Below are positions 7,920 to 15,428 of a DNA stretch of 26,356 nucleotides, piece after piece. The translations under genes were made by a program, and so were the position numbers. Below the pieces are notes generated by a model, which saw nothing but the letters and a program-made list of their open reading frames with translations, ran no database searches and was not told the DNA's origin. How positions within the stretch are numbered: the first letter of the stretch is position 1; each line of letters opens with the position of its first letter. The stretch is from G020351775 sp039588335 (GTDB lineage Bacteria > Gemmatimonadota > Gemmatimonadetes > Gemmatimonadales > GWC2-71-9): contig JBDGZZ010000033.1 in assembly GCA_039588335.1 (NCBI GenBank), positions 1 through 26,356 of the forward strand. The letters run 5' to 3'.

Positions 7920-9026
7920 CTAGTCCGCGGCCTTTGTGATCCTGAACCGGCCGTAGTTGTAGTAGGCGGCGCAAGCGCCTTCGGACGACACCATGGGAGC
8001 TCCGAGCGGATGCTCGGGTGTACAGTTGTTGCCGAAAGCGGGGCACTCGTGCGGCTTGAGCTTACCTCTGAGCACGTCGCCTGCTCTGCACTCGGCCGGT
8101 TCGATGGCGGTGATGTCGCGCAAACCGAACTTTAGTTCCGCATCAAATCCAGCGAACTCCTCCCGCAAACCCAGCCCGCTCGACGGGATTTCACCTATTC
8201 CACGCCACTGCCGATTCACCAGCTGGAATACTTGCGACACTCTTTCCTGCGCCGGCCTGTTGCCGTCGCGCTTGACGGAGCGCACGTACTGATTCTCCAC
8301 TTCGTGCCGGCCATGCTCGAGCTGTGTTACAGCCATCAGGATTCCCTCGAGGATGTCCAGTGGTTCGAACCCGGTGACAACGATGGGGACGCCGTATTTG
8401 GCAGCGAGCGGCTCATATTCCTTCCAACCCATTACCGTGCAGACATGCCCGGCAGCCAGAAAGCCCTGCACTCGATTGTCGGATGCGTCCAAGATTGCGC
8501 TGATTGCCGGAGGAACGGTTACGTGTGAGACGAGGACCGAGAAGTTGTCTATCTCCAGCCGCTGAGCCCGCCATACTGCCATAGCGTTAGCCGGCGCGGT
8601 TGTCTCAAACCCGACGGCGAAGAATACGACTTCGCGATCAGGATTCCGTTTCGCTATCTCTAAAGCGTCGAGTGGCGAATAGACTATGCGGACGTCACCA
8701 CCGCGGGCTCTCACCTGGAATAAATCGCTCTCACTTCCTGGTACTCGCAGCATGTCACCGAATGACGTGAAGATGACATCGGAACGTGATGCCATGTGCA
8801 GCGCGCGGTCGATTTGTTCGAGGGGGGTGACACAGACCGGACAACCGGGCCCATGAATCATCTCGACCGAACCATCCAACAGTTCGTCGATACCTTGCTT
8901 TACAATGGTGTGAGTCTGCCCGCCACACACCTCCATCAAGGCCCAAGGTTTGCTCGCAGCCTCCTTTATGCTCTGGGCCAGAGACCGCGCGATCTTGCCA
9001 TCGCGGTACTCACTCAGATACCTCAC
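7920..9026 (-). CDS. hypD: [NiFe] hydrogenase maturation protein HypD
   Basis: 368-residue iron-sulfur protein that, with HypC, forms the scaffold on which Fe(CN)2CO is built. Diagnostic motifs: 'CGGQTH' (Cys34), 'GPGCPVC' (59-65), 'GFETTAP', and the C-terminal cluster Cys313, Cys328, Cys335, Cys352 for the [4Fe-4S] centre. The frame is open much further upstream but that part is the shadow of hypC. I place the start at GTG 9026 because family members begin M-[KR]-Y-L-x-E-Y-R-D, because a GGAAG Shine-Dalgarno lies just upstream, and because GTG overlaps the hypC stop as GTGA. The protein is cytoplasmic and full length. Confidence 0.97.
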   Translation of the reverse strand: MRYLSEYRDGKIARSLAQSIKEAASKPWALMEVCGGQTHTIVKQGIDELLDGSVEMIHGPGCPVCVTPLEQIDRALHMASRSDVIFTSFGDMLRVPGSESDLFQVRARGGDVRIVYSPLDALEIAKRNPDREVVFFAVGFETTAPANAMAVWRAQRLEIDNFSVLVSHVTVPPAISAILDASDNRVQGFLAAGHVCTVMGWKEYEPLAAKYGVPIVVTGFEPLDILEGILMAVTQLEHGRHEVENQYVRSVKRDGNRPAQERVSQVFQLVNRQWRGIGEIPSSGLGLREEFAGFDAELKFGLRDITAIEPAECRAGDVLRGKLKPHECPAFGNNCTPEHPLGAPMVSSEGACAAYYNYGRFRITKAAD

Positions 9027-9319
9027 TTGTCTTCCACCCGTTGTTGGTCGAGGCTTCGCTCGGCGACCTCCCCGATCCATTCGAGTTCGTCGAGTTGGCT
9101 CATTTCCCTGAGGACTTCGAAGGTTCGCTTCGCCTCGTCCTCGTCCACTTTTGAAATCGCAAAGCCGACGTGCACTATCACGTAGTCGCCCACGTCGACT
9201 TCGTCCGCGACGTACGCCAGACACACATCCCGCCTAACACCACCGAAATCGACTACGCCGGATGGCAGTTCAGCATCCCGGTCCATTTCGGTAATCCGTC
9301 CTGGGATCCCAAGGCACAT
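9023..9319 (-). CDS. hypC: [NiFe] hydrogenase maturation chaperone HypC
   Basis: 98-residue HypC/HupF chaperone beginning M-C-L-G-I-P-G-R-I. Cys2 binds the Fe(CN)2CO moiety and the large-subunit precursor, and the beta-barrel core 'VDFGGVRRDVCLAYVADEVDVGDYVIVHVGFAISKV' follows, broken only by normal variation. The acidic C-terminal extension (from about residue 65) is longer than in the shortest homologues. GGAG just upstream of the ATG supports the start; the gap to hypF is 15 bases. The stop overlaps the hypD GTG start, implying coupled translation of the two proteins that form a complex. Confidence 0.96.
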   Translation of the reverse strand: MCLGIPGRITEMDRDAELPSGVVDFGGVRRDVCLAYVADEVDVGDYVIVHVGFAISKVDEDEAKRTFEVLREMSQLDELEWIGEVAERSLDQQRVEDK

Positions 9320-9334
9320 GTTTGTCTCCAGTAC

Positions 9335-11644
9335 CTATTGTTTTGCGTCGCGTTCGAGCAGAGCCGCCGCCACTGCGGCCTGTCCATAACTTATCGCCCC
9401 ATCGTTGGGGCTGAGGAGACGTGGCACGAGTACTCTAAGCCCTGCGTCAGATAGAAGTCTTCTTGTTGAAGTAAGCAGCCGCGCGTTCTGGAAGACTCCG
9501 CCTCCAAGGGCCACGGTCGTGATACCGGTAGACTCTGTCAGCCGTTTCACTACCTCCGACGTAGCTGCAGCCACGCTCTCGTGGAACCGGGCGGCTAAGG
9601 CACTAACGTCCTCCCCACGAAGCTTCAAGTCGCCAAGTGCGGCCAATAGCGGGATCGGATCCAACTGCCATCTGCCATTTTCCTTCTCTAGTACCGGAAA
9701 CGGCAGAGGCTCAGCGACTGCGGTTCCCGCCATCGCCTCGAGCTCCATCGCTGCTTGCCCCTCGTAGTGCGAAACGTGGCACGTGCCAAGAACGGCCGCT
9801 GCGGCGTCGAACAGACGGCCCATCGACGAAGCGAGCGGCGTATTCAATTTGCGCTCGATCTGTTGTTCCGCCACAGTGCGCTCCCCTTGTTCGACTCCGT
9901 CAAATGCCGAGTCAAACTCATTCTCGGCGGAGCGACTCAACGAGAGGTAGCCCAGCGCCGCACGCCACGGGCGACGGGCCGCCAGGTCGCCCCCGGGGAG
10001 CGGAGCGTAGCGCAGATGGCAGCGCCTTTCGTATCCGGCAAGATCTGCAACCATGATTTCGGCGCCCCAGATAGCACCGTCGTCGCCGAAACCGGTGCCA
10101 TCGTATGCCACCCCGATGATGCTGTCCGTAACTCCGTGTTCGGCTGCGACGGCTGCTATGTGCGCGTGATGGTGCTGCACGCTGAGAGTCCGTTCCAGTC
10201 CTAGATCCTCAGCGATTCGCGTGGACAGGTATCCGGGATGAAGATCTCGCACGGCCACTGCCGGTTCTACACGAAACAGTCGGCCAAACGCGTCCAGCGA
10301 CTGTCGAAAGTGCTCGAGCGTCTCGAGGTTCTCCAGATCACCTACATGCTGGCTCACGTACGCGGTTCCCTCGTGCGCCAGCGTGAAGGTGTTCTTGAGA
10401 TGAGGTCCCACCGCCACTAGGGGTTTGTGGGTTGGGATGGGCATAGCGAGGGGAAGTGGCGCGTACCCTCGGGCCCTACGCAGGAAGACCGGGCCGTTGT
10501 CAGCTACACGGACTACGGAGTCGTCGTACCGAACAACTATCTCGCGGTCGTGGACCAGAAACGCGTCAGCGATGTCACACAGCGTGCGCCTGGCTTCATC
10601 GTTGTCTGTAGCTATCGGCTCGTCGCTCATGTTGCCACTGGTCATCACGAGCGGTTGTTCTACGAGATCCAGCAATAGGTCGTGGAGCGGCGTGTAGGCC
10701 GTCATGACCCCCACAGTTGTTAGCCCAGGTGATACGGACGGCGCGAGATTCCGGGCTTCTCCAAGCAGCACTATGGGCCGCTCCCGGGACGTGAGCAGCG
10801 ACTCCTCCGGCTCACCGACATCGGCGATCTGCCGCGCGCCCGCCGCGGTACGTACCATGACGGCGAGCGGTTTGGATTCCCGGCACTTTCTCTCCCGCAG
10901 CCGCCGCACGGCCTGTTCGTCAGTTGCATCGCAGGCCAGGTGGAATCCTCCCAGACCACGTATTGCGAGGATCTTCCCATTCGAGAGGAGCTGGGCAGCC
11001 ATCTCTAGTGCCGCTGCTCCGGTGGCGACTCGTGTCCCGTCGCCCGAATGCTCGAGCCAAACCATGGGGCCGCAGGCGGGGCAACTGTTGGTCTCTGAGT
11101 GATAACGGCGATCACCCGGTGTCACATACTCCTGCATGCAGTCACGGCACTGCTCGAACTTCCGCATGCTGGTACGCTCTCGGTCGTACGGCATGGCTTC
11201 GATCACGGTGTACCGCGGACCGCAGTCGGTACACGTAATGAATGGGTATCGGTAACGACGATCCTGGGGGTCGAACAACTCCGCTTCGCACGCGTCACAC
11301 ATAGCCACGTCAGGCGACACGGGTTGGCGCCGATCTGGCTGGTCCGCACTTTCAACGATGCGAAAGTCGTTGCCGGCGTTTGGTTGGCGTGGGTGTTTCT
11401 CGAGGGAGTCTATCCGGGCGAGTGGCGGGGCTTCGGCCTCGAGATCGCGGAGGAAGGCCTGCACGTTGGGTCCGGGACCTTCGATCACGATCTTCACTTC
11501 GCCCGCCTCGTTTCTCACCCAACCACCCAACCCGTGTCGGATGGCCAACCGGTGCACGAACGGGCGGAACCCAACGCCTTGTACCACTCCGGTTACGCTT
11601 ATGCTGAGGGCTTCACGTTCCGTCACAGGAGCATACGTGGTCAC
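9335..11644 (-). CDS. hypF: carbamoyltransferase HypF
   Basis: 769-residue enzyme that turns carbamoyl phosphate and ATP into carbamoyl-adenylate and passes the carbamoyl group to HypE. Domains in order: acylphosphatase (about 13-100, 'VTGVVQGVGFRPFVHRLA'); two zinc-finger units with Cys116/119-Cys138/141 and Cys166/169-Cys188/191 (spacing 18, 24, 18); YrdC-like domain (from about 205); and Kae1/TobZ-like domain with metal-binding 'HHHAHIAAV'. The acylphosphatase Arg in 'GFRPF' is present. The frame is open beyond the start, but GTG 11644 is preferred because it overlaps the hypB stop (TAGTG), with an AAGG-type ribosome site before it. Full length and apparently intact. Confidence 0.97.
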   Translation of the reverse strand: MTTYAPVTEREALSISVTGVVQGVGFRPFVHRLAIRHGLGGWVRNEAGEVKIVIEGPGPNVQAFLRDLEAEAPPLARIDSLEKHPRQPNAGNDFRIVESADQPDRRQPVSPDVAMCDACEAELFDPQDRRYRYPFITCTDCGPRYTVIEAMPYDRERTSMRKFEQCRDCMQEYVTPGDRRYHSETNSCPACGPMVWLEHSGDGTRVATGAAALEMAAQLLSNGKILAIRGLGGFHLACDATDEQAVRRLRERKCRESKPLAVMVRTAAGARQIADVGEPEESLLTSRERPIVLLGEARNLAPSVSPGLTTVGVMTAYTPLHDLLLDLVEQPLVMTSGNMSDEPIATDNDEARRTLCDIADAFLVHDREIVVRYDDSVVRVADNGPVFLRRARGYAPLPLAMPIPTHKPLVAVGPHLKNTFTLAHEGTAYVSQHVGDLENLETLEHFRQSLDAFGRLFRVEPAVAVRDLHPGYLSTRIAEDLGLERTLSVQHHHAHIAAVAAEHGVTDSIIGVAYDGTGFGDDGAIWGAEIMVADLAGYERRCHLRYAPLPGGDLAARRPWRAALGYLSLSRSAENEFDSAFDGVEQGERTVAEQQIERKLNTPLASSMGRLFDAAAAVLGTCHVSHYEGQAAMELEAMAGTAVAEPLPFPVLEKENGRWQLDPIPLLAALGDLKLRGEDVSALAARFHESVAAATSEVVKRLTESTGITTVALGGGVFQNARLLTSTRRLLSDAGLRVLVPRLLSPNDGAISYGQAAVAAALLERDAKQ

Positions 11645-12312
11645 TACCCGGCTACCTTCATCACCCGATGTTTGAGGAAGGTGTACCAAGCATCCATGCC
11701 TTCACCCGTGAGCGCCGATGTCAGGAAGAACTCCAGCTCCGGATTGACCTCGCGCGCGTTGGCCCTGGCCTGATCGACGTCGAATGGCACATGTGGTAAC
11801 AGGTCGATCTTGTTGAGCACCGCATAGCGTGATTGGCGAAACATCTTGGGGTACTTGAGAGGTTTATCCTCGCCCTCGGTCACCGAGAAAAGTACGATCT
11901 TGGCATCCTCCCCGATGTCCCAGCTTGCGGGGCACACCAGGTTTCCGACGTTCTCGATGAACAGGACATCGGTTTGTGCCAGGTCGATCTCCTCCATCGC
12001 CGTCATGATCTGGCGCGCGTCCAGATGGCACGCTCCGCCCGTCACTACTGCCTGGACCAGATTGTTGGTGCGTGTTGCCAGCCGGTCAGCGTCGTTCTGC
12101 GTCTGCACGTCTCCCGTCACGACCGCCATCCGGATCTTCCCGCCGAGTTCCGAAAGTGTCCGCTCCAAGAGCATGGTTTTGCCGGATCCCGGCGAAGAGA
12201 CGAGGTTGAACGTGGTCACACCGGCCCGGACTAGTCGTGCCCGGATCTCGGCGGCGATCTCGTCGTTCTTTGCCATCACCCGCTCGCGCACTTCAATCGT
12301 TCGGACGGCCAT
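11644..12312 (-). CDS. hypB: hydrogenase nickel-incorporation GTPase HypB
   Basis: 222-residue SIMIBI-class GTPase that drives nickel insertion into the hydrogenase large subunit with HypA. Visible motifs: Walker A 'SSPGSGKT' (39-46), 'GDVQTQNDA', the metal site Cys95-His96 plus Cys127 in 'NLVCPA', and 'NKID' (167-170). It lacks both the N-terminal CxxCGC nickel site and any His-rich nickel-storage tail, so it is the minimal form. The sequence has ATG ATG at 12315/12312; GGAGG six bases before the second one favours 12312. It overlaps the end of hypA by about 20 bases and its stop overlaps hypF. Confidence 0.96.
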   Translation of the reverse strand: MAVRTIEVRERVMAKNDEIAAEIRARLVRAGVTTFNLVSSPGSGKTMLLERTLSELGGKIRMAVVTGDVQTQNDADRLATRTNNLVQAVVTGGACHLDARQIMTAMEEIDLAQTDVLFIENVGNLVCPASWDIGEDAKIVLFSVTEGEDKPLKYPKMFRQSRYAVLNKIDLLPHVPFDVDQARANAREVNPELEFFLTSALTGEGMDAWYTFLKHRVMKVAG

Positions 12313-12553
12313 CATCTACCTCCAAATAACTCACCCGCAGTACATCGCCCGAGACGCGATTGATCACTGCCTTGGCGTGATTGAAAGGTGGGCTCATCAG
12401 CACGGCCTCGAGACAGAACTCCAGGCTGTCGAATTCCACGCCCGCGTCGTCACCGACCTCCAGACCAACCTCCACGACGTTCGGCAACTGCTCCAAACCG
12501 ACGTGGTCCTCGGCGATGCTACAAACCTCGAGGGCTATGCTCATCTCGTGCAT
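12293..12553 (-). CDS. hypA: HypA-type nickel metallochaperone lacking the zinc site
   Basis: 86 residues against about 113 for typical HypA. The N-terminus M-H-E-M-S-I-A-L-E keeps His2 and Glu3, the nickel ligands, and the first half aligns with the family ('VVEVGLEVGDDAGVEFDSLEFCLEAV'). Where HypA normally has two CxxC pairs binding structural zinc, this protein passes directly from 'SPPFNHAKAVINRV' to the C-terminal strand 'VLRVSYLEVDDG'. Only two isolated Cys (11 and 47) remain. The reading frame is clean, so this is a compact variant rather than a frameshift. It is first in the operon and overlaps hypB. Function in nickel delivery is inferred from operon position and the MHE motif. Confidence 0.88.
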   Translation of the reverse strand: MHEMSIALEVCSIAEDHVGLEQLPNVVEVGLEVGDDAGVEFDSLEFCLEAVLMSPPFNHAKAVINRVSGDVLRVSYLEVDDGRPND

Positions 12554-12561
12554 GCGTGTGT

Positions 12562-12708
12562 TCAGTGGCTGGCGTTGGTGCTACGCGCTGTGTGTCTCCA
12601 GAGTTCCAACCGTTGAATGATATGGCCTACTAGCGAGGCGACGCCATCCCTGACGCGTGGGCTGAGTTCGATAGACATCTCGACGGTTTGTGGTTGGTGG
12701 GCCCGCAT
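12562..12708 (-). CDS. possible 48-aa protein at the head of the hyp operon
   Basis: An open frame ending 8 bases before hypA would encode 48 residues from ATG 12708 (or 38 from ATG 12678). The C-terminal half 'IELSPRVRDGVASLVGHIIQ' is amphipathic and protein-like, but I recognise no family and neither start has a good Shine-Dalgarno. It could be a small hydrogenase-accessory protein, a leader peptide, or non-coding. Hypothetical. Confidence 0.3.
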   Translation of the reverse strand: MRAHQPQTVEMSIELSPRVRDGVASLVGHIIQRLELWRHTARSTNASH

Positions 12709-13093
12709 TAAGAAACTGTGAGATCGCTGTGACGGAGTGGTCTTGGCGCGTTGCCGAGGCGCTCGGACCACAAAGCGCTGGCTGTTAAACGGTTGGCACA
12801 GCAGTGGTTAGACGCGAGGCTGTGATGGCTGCAGAGAACTGGGAATGGCTGACGGGAGCGAGGGTCTGTCATCTGGCCCTTCGGGTGATTTTCGTAGAAT
12901 CACCTTAACCTCCCCTTCATATGAAGTTAAGACTCTCTCGCTACTGTCTGAGGTACTGTAGTATCCGTATCAGCGGTACATCTGTGATGGTCAGGTCCGG
13001 CCTGCAGCGTGTCTCGAGCGACCTGCGAAGAGGCAACATCAATCCGGCACCGGCCCGGATGGGCGACGGAAAGCCGAGCGAGGAACGGAGCGC
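12709..13093. other. divergent intergenic region between hyp operon and 8-haem cytochrome
   Basis: About 385 bases without a convincing gene, separating the leftward hyp genes from the rightward cytochrome. It should hold both promoters. It contains a 7-bp stem-loop and a 12-bp palindrome (listed separately) about 170-210 bases upstream of the cytochrome start. I could not identify a clear sigma-70 pair or a proper sigma-54 -24/-12 element. Antisense open frames here overlap the cytochrome gene and look like shadows. Confidence 0.6.
12884..12926. repeat. stem-loop plus 12-bp palindrome, possible operator
   Basis: Two adjacent dyad elements. GGTGATT (12884-12890) pairs with AATCACC (12898-12904) over a 7-base loop, and CTTCATATGAAG (12915-12926) is a perfect palindrome flanked by TTAAC upstream and GTTAA downstream. 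Lying in the shared control region of the hyp operon and cytochrome gene, the palindrome is a plausible dimeric regulator site. This is unproven. Confidence 0.35.
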
Positions 13094-14566
13094 ATGAAAC
13101 CAACGAGAAAGATCCTTTGGGGAGTGGCTGCCTTGGCGCTCGCCGCCTTCCTGCCCGCGTGTAGCGACGATGACGCGATAATTGACGAGCCAGAGGACAA
13201 CCCTCCCGAGATCCAGCTTACCGCGCCCAATGGTGGTGGGGCAGTTCAGCCCGGTTCGGATCTGGACATCACTTGGACCGCCACCGACGACAATGAGGTT
13301 GTCGGAGTGGATCTGAGCTACAATTCGGGCGGTGGTGAGCAGGTGATAGCCACCGGAGTCACGGGTTCCAGCTACACGTGGTCGGTGCCCAATGCAAACG
13401 TCTTCAGTGTAACAGTCAAAGCAGTCGCCAGGGACGACGCTGACCAGACCGCAGAGGACGAGAGCGACGGCATCTTTGCGATTATCGAACACTCGGCCAG
13501 AGGGTACGTTTCCAGCGACGTCTGCAGGAACTGCCACCTCTCTTACTACGACGATCTGTTTGCATCTGGTCACCCGTACAAGCTGAATGCAGTCGTGAAC
13601 GACCAGTCCCCAACGTACCCCAACAGCACGGTGCCCAACCCGCCTGCCGGGTTCGGCTGGGACCAGATCTCCTACGTGATCGGCGGCTACCGCTGGAAGG
13701 CCCGTTTCATGACCGCCGATTCCGGCTGGATCATGACCGACGCGATGGATGGGGTGAACGTGCAATACAACCTGCCGCGCGCCGACCTTGGTGTAGGTGA
13801 CGAGTGGACATCCTACCACGATACCGATACCGAGCGGAAGCCGTACGACTGCGGCGCGTGCCACACCACCGGGTGGCAGAGCTTCGCTGACAACGGTGGT
13901 GTCAACCAGGACGGTCTGGTGGGCATCGCAGGCACCTGGGAAGAGACCGGCATCACCTGTGAAGCGTGTCACGGGGCCGGTGCCGACCACGTTGCCAGCC
14001 AGTCTCCCTCCGACATTACCCTGGACGTTAGTTCAGCGGCTTGCGGGAACTGCCACCGACGTGGGGCTGACGACGACTTCATCGAGGCGAGCGGCGGATT
14101 CATCAGGCATCACGAGCAGTATCAGGAGTGGCTCGCCAGCCCGCATGACGGAATGGCCGAGTGCAGCGATTGCCACGAGCCACACATCGGCACCGCCTAC
14201 GGCAATGCTGACGCCGGAGGCATCCATACGACGTGCGAGGATTGCCACACGGTGACGTTGAACCACCTCCCCGTGGACTGTGAGAACTGCCACATGGCGC
14301 GGGTTACAAAGTCGGCCAGGGCCATTAACAGTTTCGAGGGTGATGTTCGGACGCACATCTTCGCCATCAACCCAGACGGCTTGATGACCAAGGACGACAT
14401 GTTCTTCACGCCCGTGGGCAGTACGAAAATGTCTACGAATCCATGGGTGACGCTCGACTTTGCGTGCTATTCCTGCCACACCGATCCAATAACCCTCGAG
14501 GGTGGTGGCGGGAGCGAGAAGACTATGGCGGAGCTGGCAAACAAGGCGGCGGCGATTCATCCCTAG
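13094..14566 (+). CDS. octahaem c-type cytochrome lipoprotein with Ig-like domain
   Basis: 490-residue exported electron carrier. The signal peptide ends in a lipobox L-P-A-C (Cys23) followed by S-D-D-D, so it is a lipoprotein, probably on the outer membrane. Residues about 36-130 form a beta-sandwich Ig/PKD-like domain. The rest carries eight CXXCH sites (CRNCH, CGACH, CEACH, CGNCH, CSDCH, CEDCH, CENCH, CYSCH). The 'GIAGTWEETGITCEACHGAGADH' block recurs in multihaem cytochromes of FCB bacteria. No catalytic CXXCK site is seen, so it is more likely an electron conduit than a nitrite reductase. GGAG about ten bases upstream supports the start. A strong hairpin terminator follows the gene, suggesting a single-gene unit. 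Confidence 0.92.
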   Translation: MKPTRKILWGVAALALAAFLPACSDDDAIIDEPEDNPPEIQLTAPNGGGAVQPGSDLDITWTATDDNEVVGVDLSYNSGGGEQVIATGVTGSSYTWSVPNANVFSVTVKAVARDDADQTAEDESDGIFAIIEHSARGYVSSDVCRNCHLSYYDDLFASGHPYKLNAVVNDQSPTYPNSTVPNPPAGFGWDQISYVIGGYRWKARFMTADSGWIMTDAMDGVNVQYNLPRADLGVGDEWTSYHDTDTERKPYDCGACHTTGWQSFADNGGVNQDGLVGIAGTWEETGITCEACHGAGADHVASQSPSDITLDVSSAACGNCHRRGADDDFIEASGGFIRHHEQYQEWLASPHDGMAECSDCHEPHIGTAYGNADAGGIHTTCEDCHTVTLNHLPVDCENCHMARVTKSARAINSFEGDVRTHIFAINPDGLMTKDDMFFTPVGSTKMSTNPWVTLDFACYSCHTDPITLEGGGGSEKTMAELANKAAAIHP

Positions 14567-14599
14567 TTCTCGGACCTCATATTCGAGGCGTTAGGTTTA

Positions 14600-14624
14600 G
14601 GGGCCGGCCCTTGGGGCCGGCCCC
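14600..14624 (+). terminator. strong GC hairpin terminator after the octahaem cytochrome
   Basis: Perfect 11-bp stem: GGGGCCGGCCC at 14600-14610 pairs with GGGCCGGCCCC at 14614-14624 around the loop TTG, followed by gctgtt. The T-tract is poor but the stem is very stable. It lies 34 bases after the cytochrome stop and 21 bases before the next start. Confidence 0.75.
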
Positions 14625-14645
14625 GCTGTTATGGAGACCCTATTA

Positions 14646-15419
14646 ATGCGCCGTGGTCATACCATTGCCATCGCCGTAGCCGTGCTCACTTTGACCTCCT
14701 GCTCACCGGAGCGGCTGGACATCGGCGAGACGGAAGAGCGGAATTGTACGGTCTTCGCAAAAGGCTCCGTCGAGCCCTTTCACGGTATCGTGGTTGCCCC
14801 ATACCCAGGGTCCGAACAGGCCGCCACGGAATCCAGGTTCCGCAACGGGCGCCTCAATGGTCGTACGGTCGGGTACTTCGAGAACGGCAATCGGTCATTC
14901 GAGGAGATGTATCGGGATGGTCTCCTCAACGGTGCGCGAAAGGAGTGGCATGAGAACGGCCAACTCAAGCGAGAGGAGATCTTTCTGCAAGGTGTGAACG
15001 ACGAGTTCATACGGGAATGGTCGGATGGTGGACAAATCGTACTCATGCGCACCCTCAGCGGTGGCAAGAAAGACGGGCCGGACCGGGAGTGGTTTGCCAA
15101 CGGACAACAGAAGAGTGAGTCCACATATCAGATGGGTTCCCTACAGGGCGTTCGCACTTTGTGGTACGAGAACGGAAACAAGAGACTCGAGCGCAATTTC
15201 ACGGATGGCAAGGCGGACGGCCCAACGACCGAGTGGTACGAAAGCGGCGAACTCAAGAGTGAGGCGATGTGGAAGACGGGGAAACCAGACGGGCCTTACA
15301 CTGAGTGGTATGAGAACGGCCAGAAGAAGATCGAAGCTCTTTACGAAGCCGGGGATGTGAAACAGATGCAGAGGTGGGACGAAAACGGCAACACTCTCCC
15401 ACCGGGTCGCGAATCTTAA
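14646..15419 (+). CDS. MORN-repeat (YwqK-like) lipoprotein
   Basis: 257-residue lipoprotein: signal peptide with lipobox L-T-S-C (Cys19), a short linker, then MORN_2/YwqK-type repeats of the form 'EWYENGQxKxE'. The key aromatic residue falls at Trp101, 125, 149, 173, 197 and 221, an exact 24-residue period, with outer copies near 78 and 244. MORN_2 repeats are beta-hairpin modules; family members in diderms are surface or periplasmic proteins of unknown role, and the 'antitoxin' label given to YwqK homologues should not be transferred. ATG 14646 is chosen over ATG 14631 because GGAG precedes it at proper spacing and the signal peptide then starts M-R-R. Ends 9 bases from the convergent GMC gene. 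Confidence 0.88.
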   Translation: MRRGHTIAIAVAVLTLTSCSPERLDIGETEERNCTVFAKGSVEPFHGIVVAPYPGSEQAATESRFRNGRLNGRTVGYFENGNRSFEEMYRDGLLNGARKEWHENGQLKREEIFLQGVNDEFIREWSDGGQIVLMRTLSGGKKDGPDREWFANGQQKSESTYQMGSLQGVRTLWYENGNKRLERNFTDGKADGPTTEWYESGELKSEAMWKTGKPDGPYTEWYENGQKKIEALYEAGDVKQMQRWDENGNTLPPGRES

Positions 15420-15428
15420 CCAATTCTC

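Noticed and set aside
9027..9224. N-terminal extension of HypD
   Set aside because: Arg/Gly-rich shadow of hypC; HypD homologues begin at M-x-Y-L-x-E-Y-R-D, matching GTG 9026.
12293..12400. HypA zinc domain lost by frameshift
   Set aside because: The C-terminal strand of the family follows in the same frame, so the short form is an in-frame difference.
12794..12810. Possible sigma-54 promoter (TGGCAC) near the hyp operon
   Set aside because: The -12 part would read TGGTT instead of TTGC, and the element faces the + strand, away from hypA.
12941..13990. 349-residue minus-strand open frame
   Set aside because: Lies antisense to the octahaem cytochrome, has biased His/Val/Gly composition with no recognisable domain; a shadow of the real gene.
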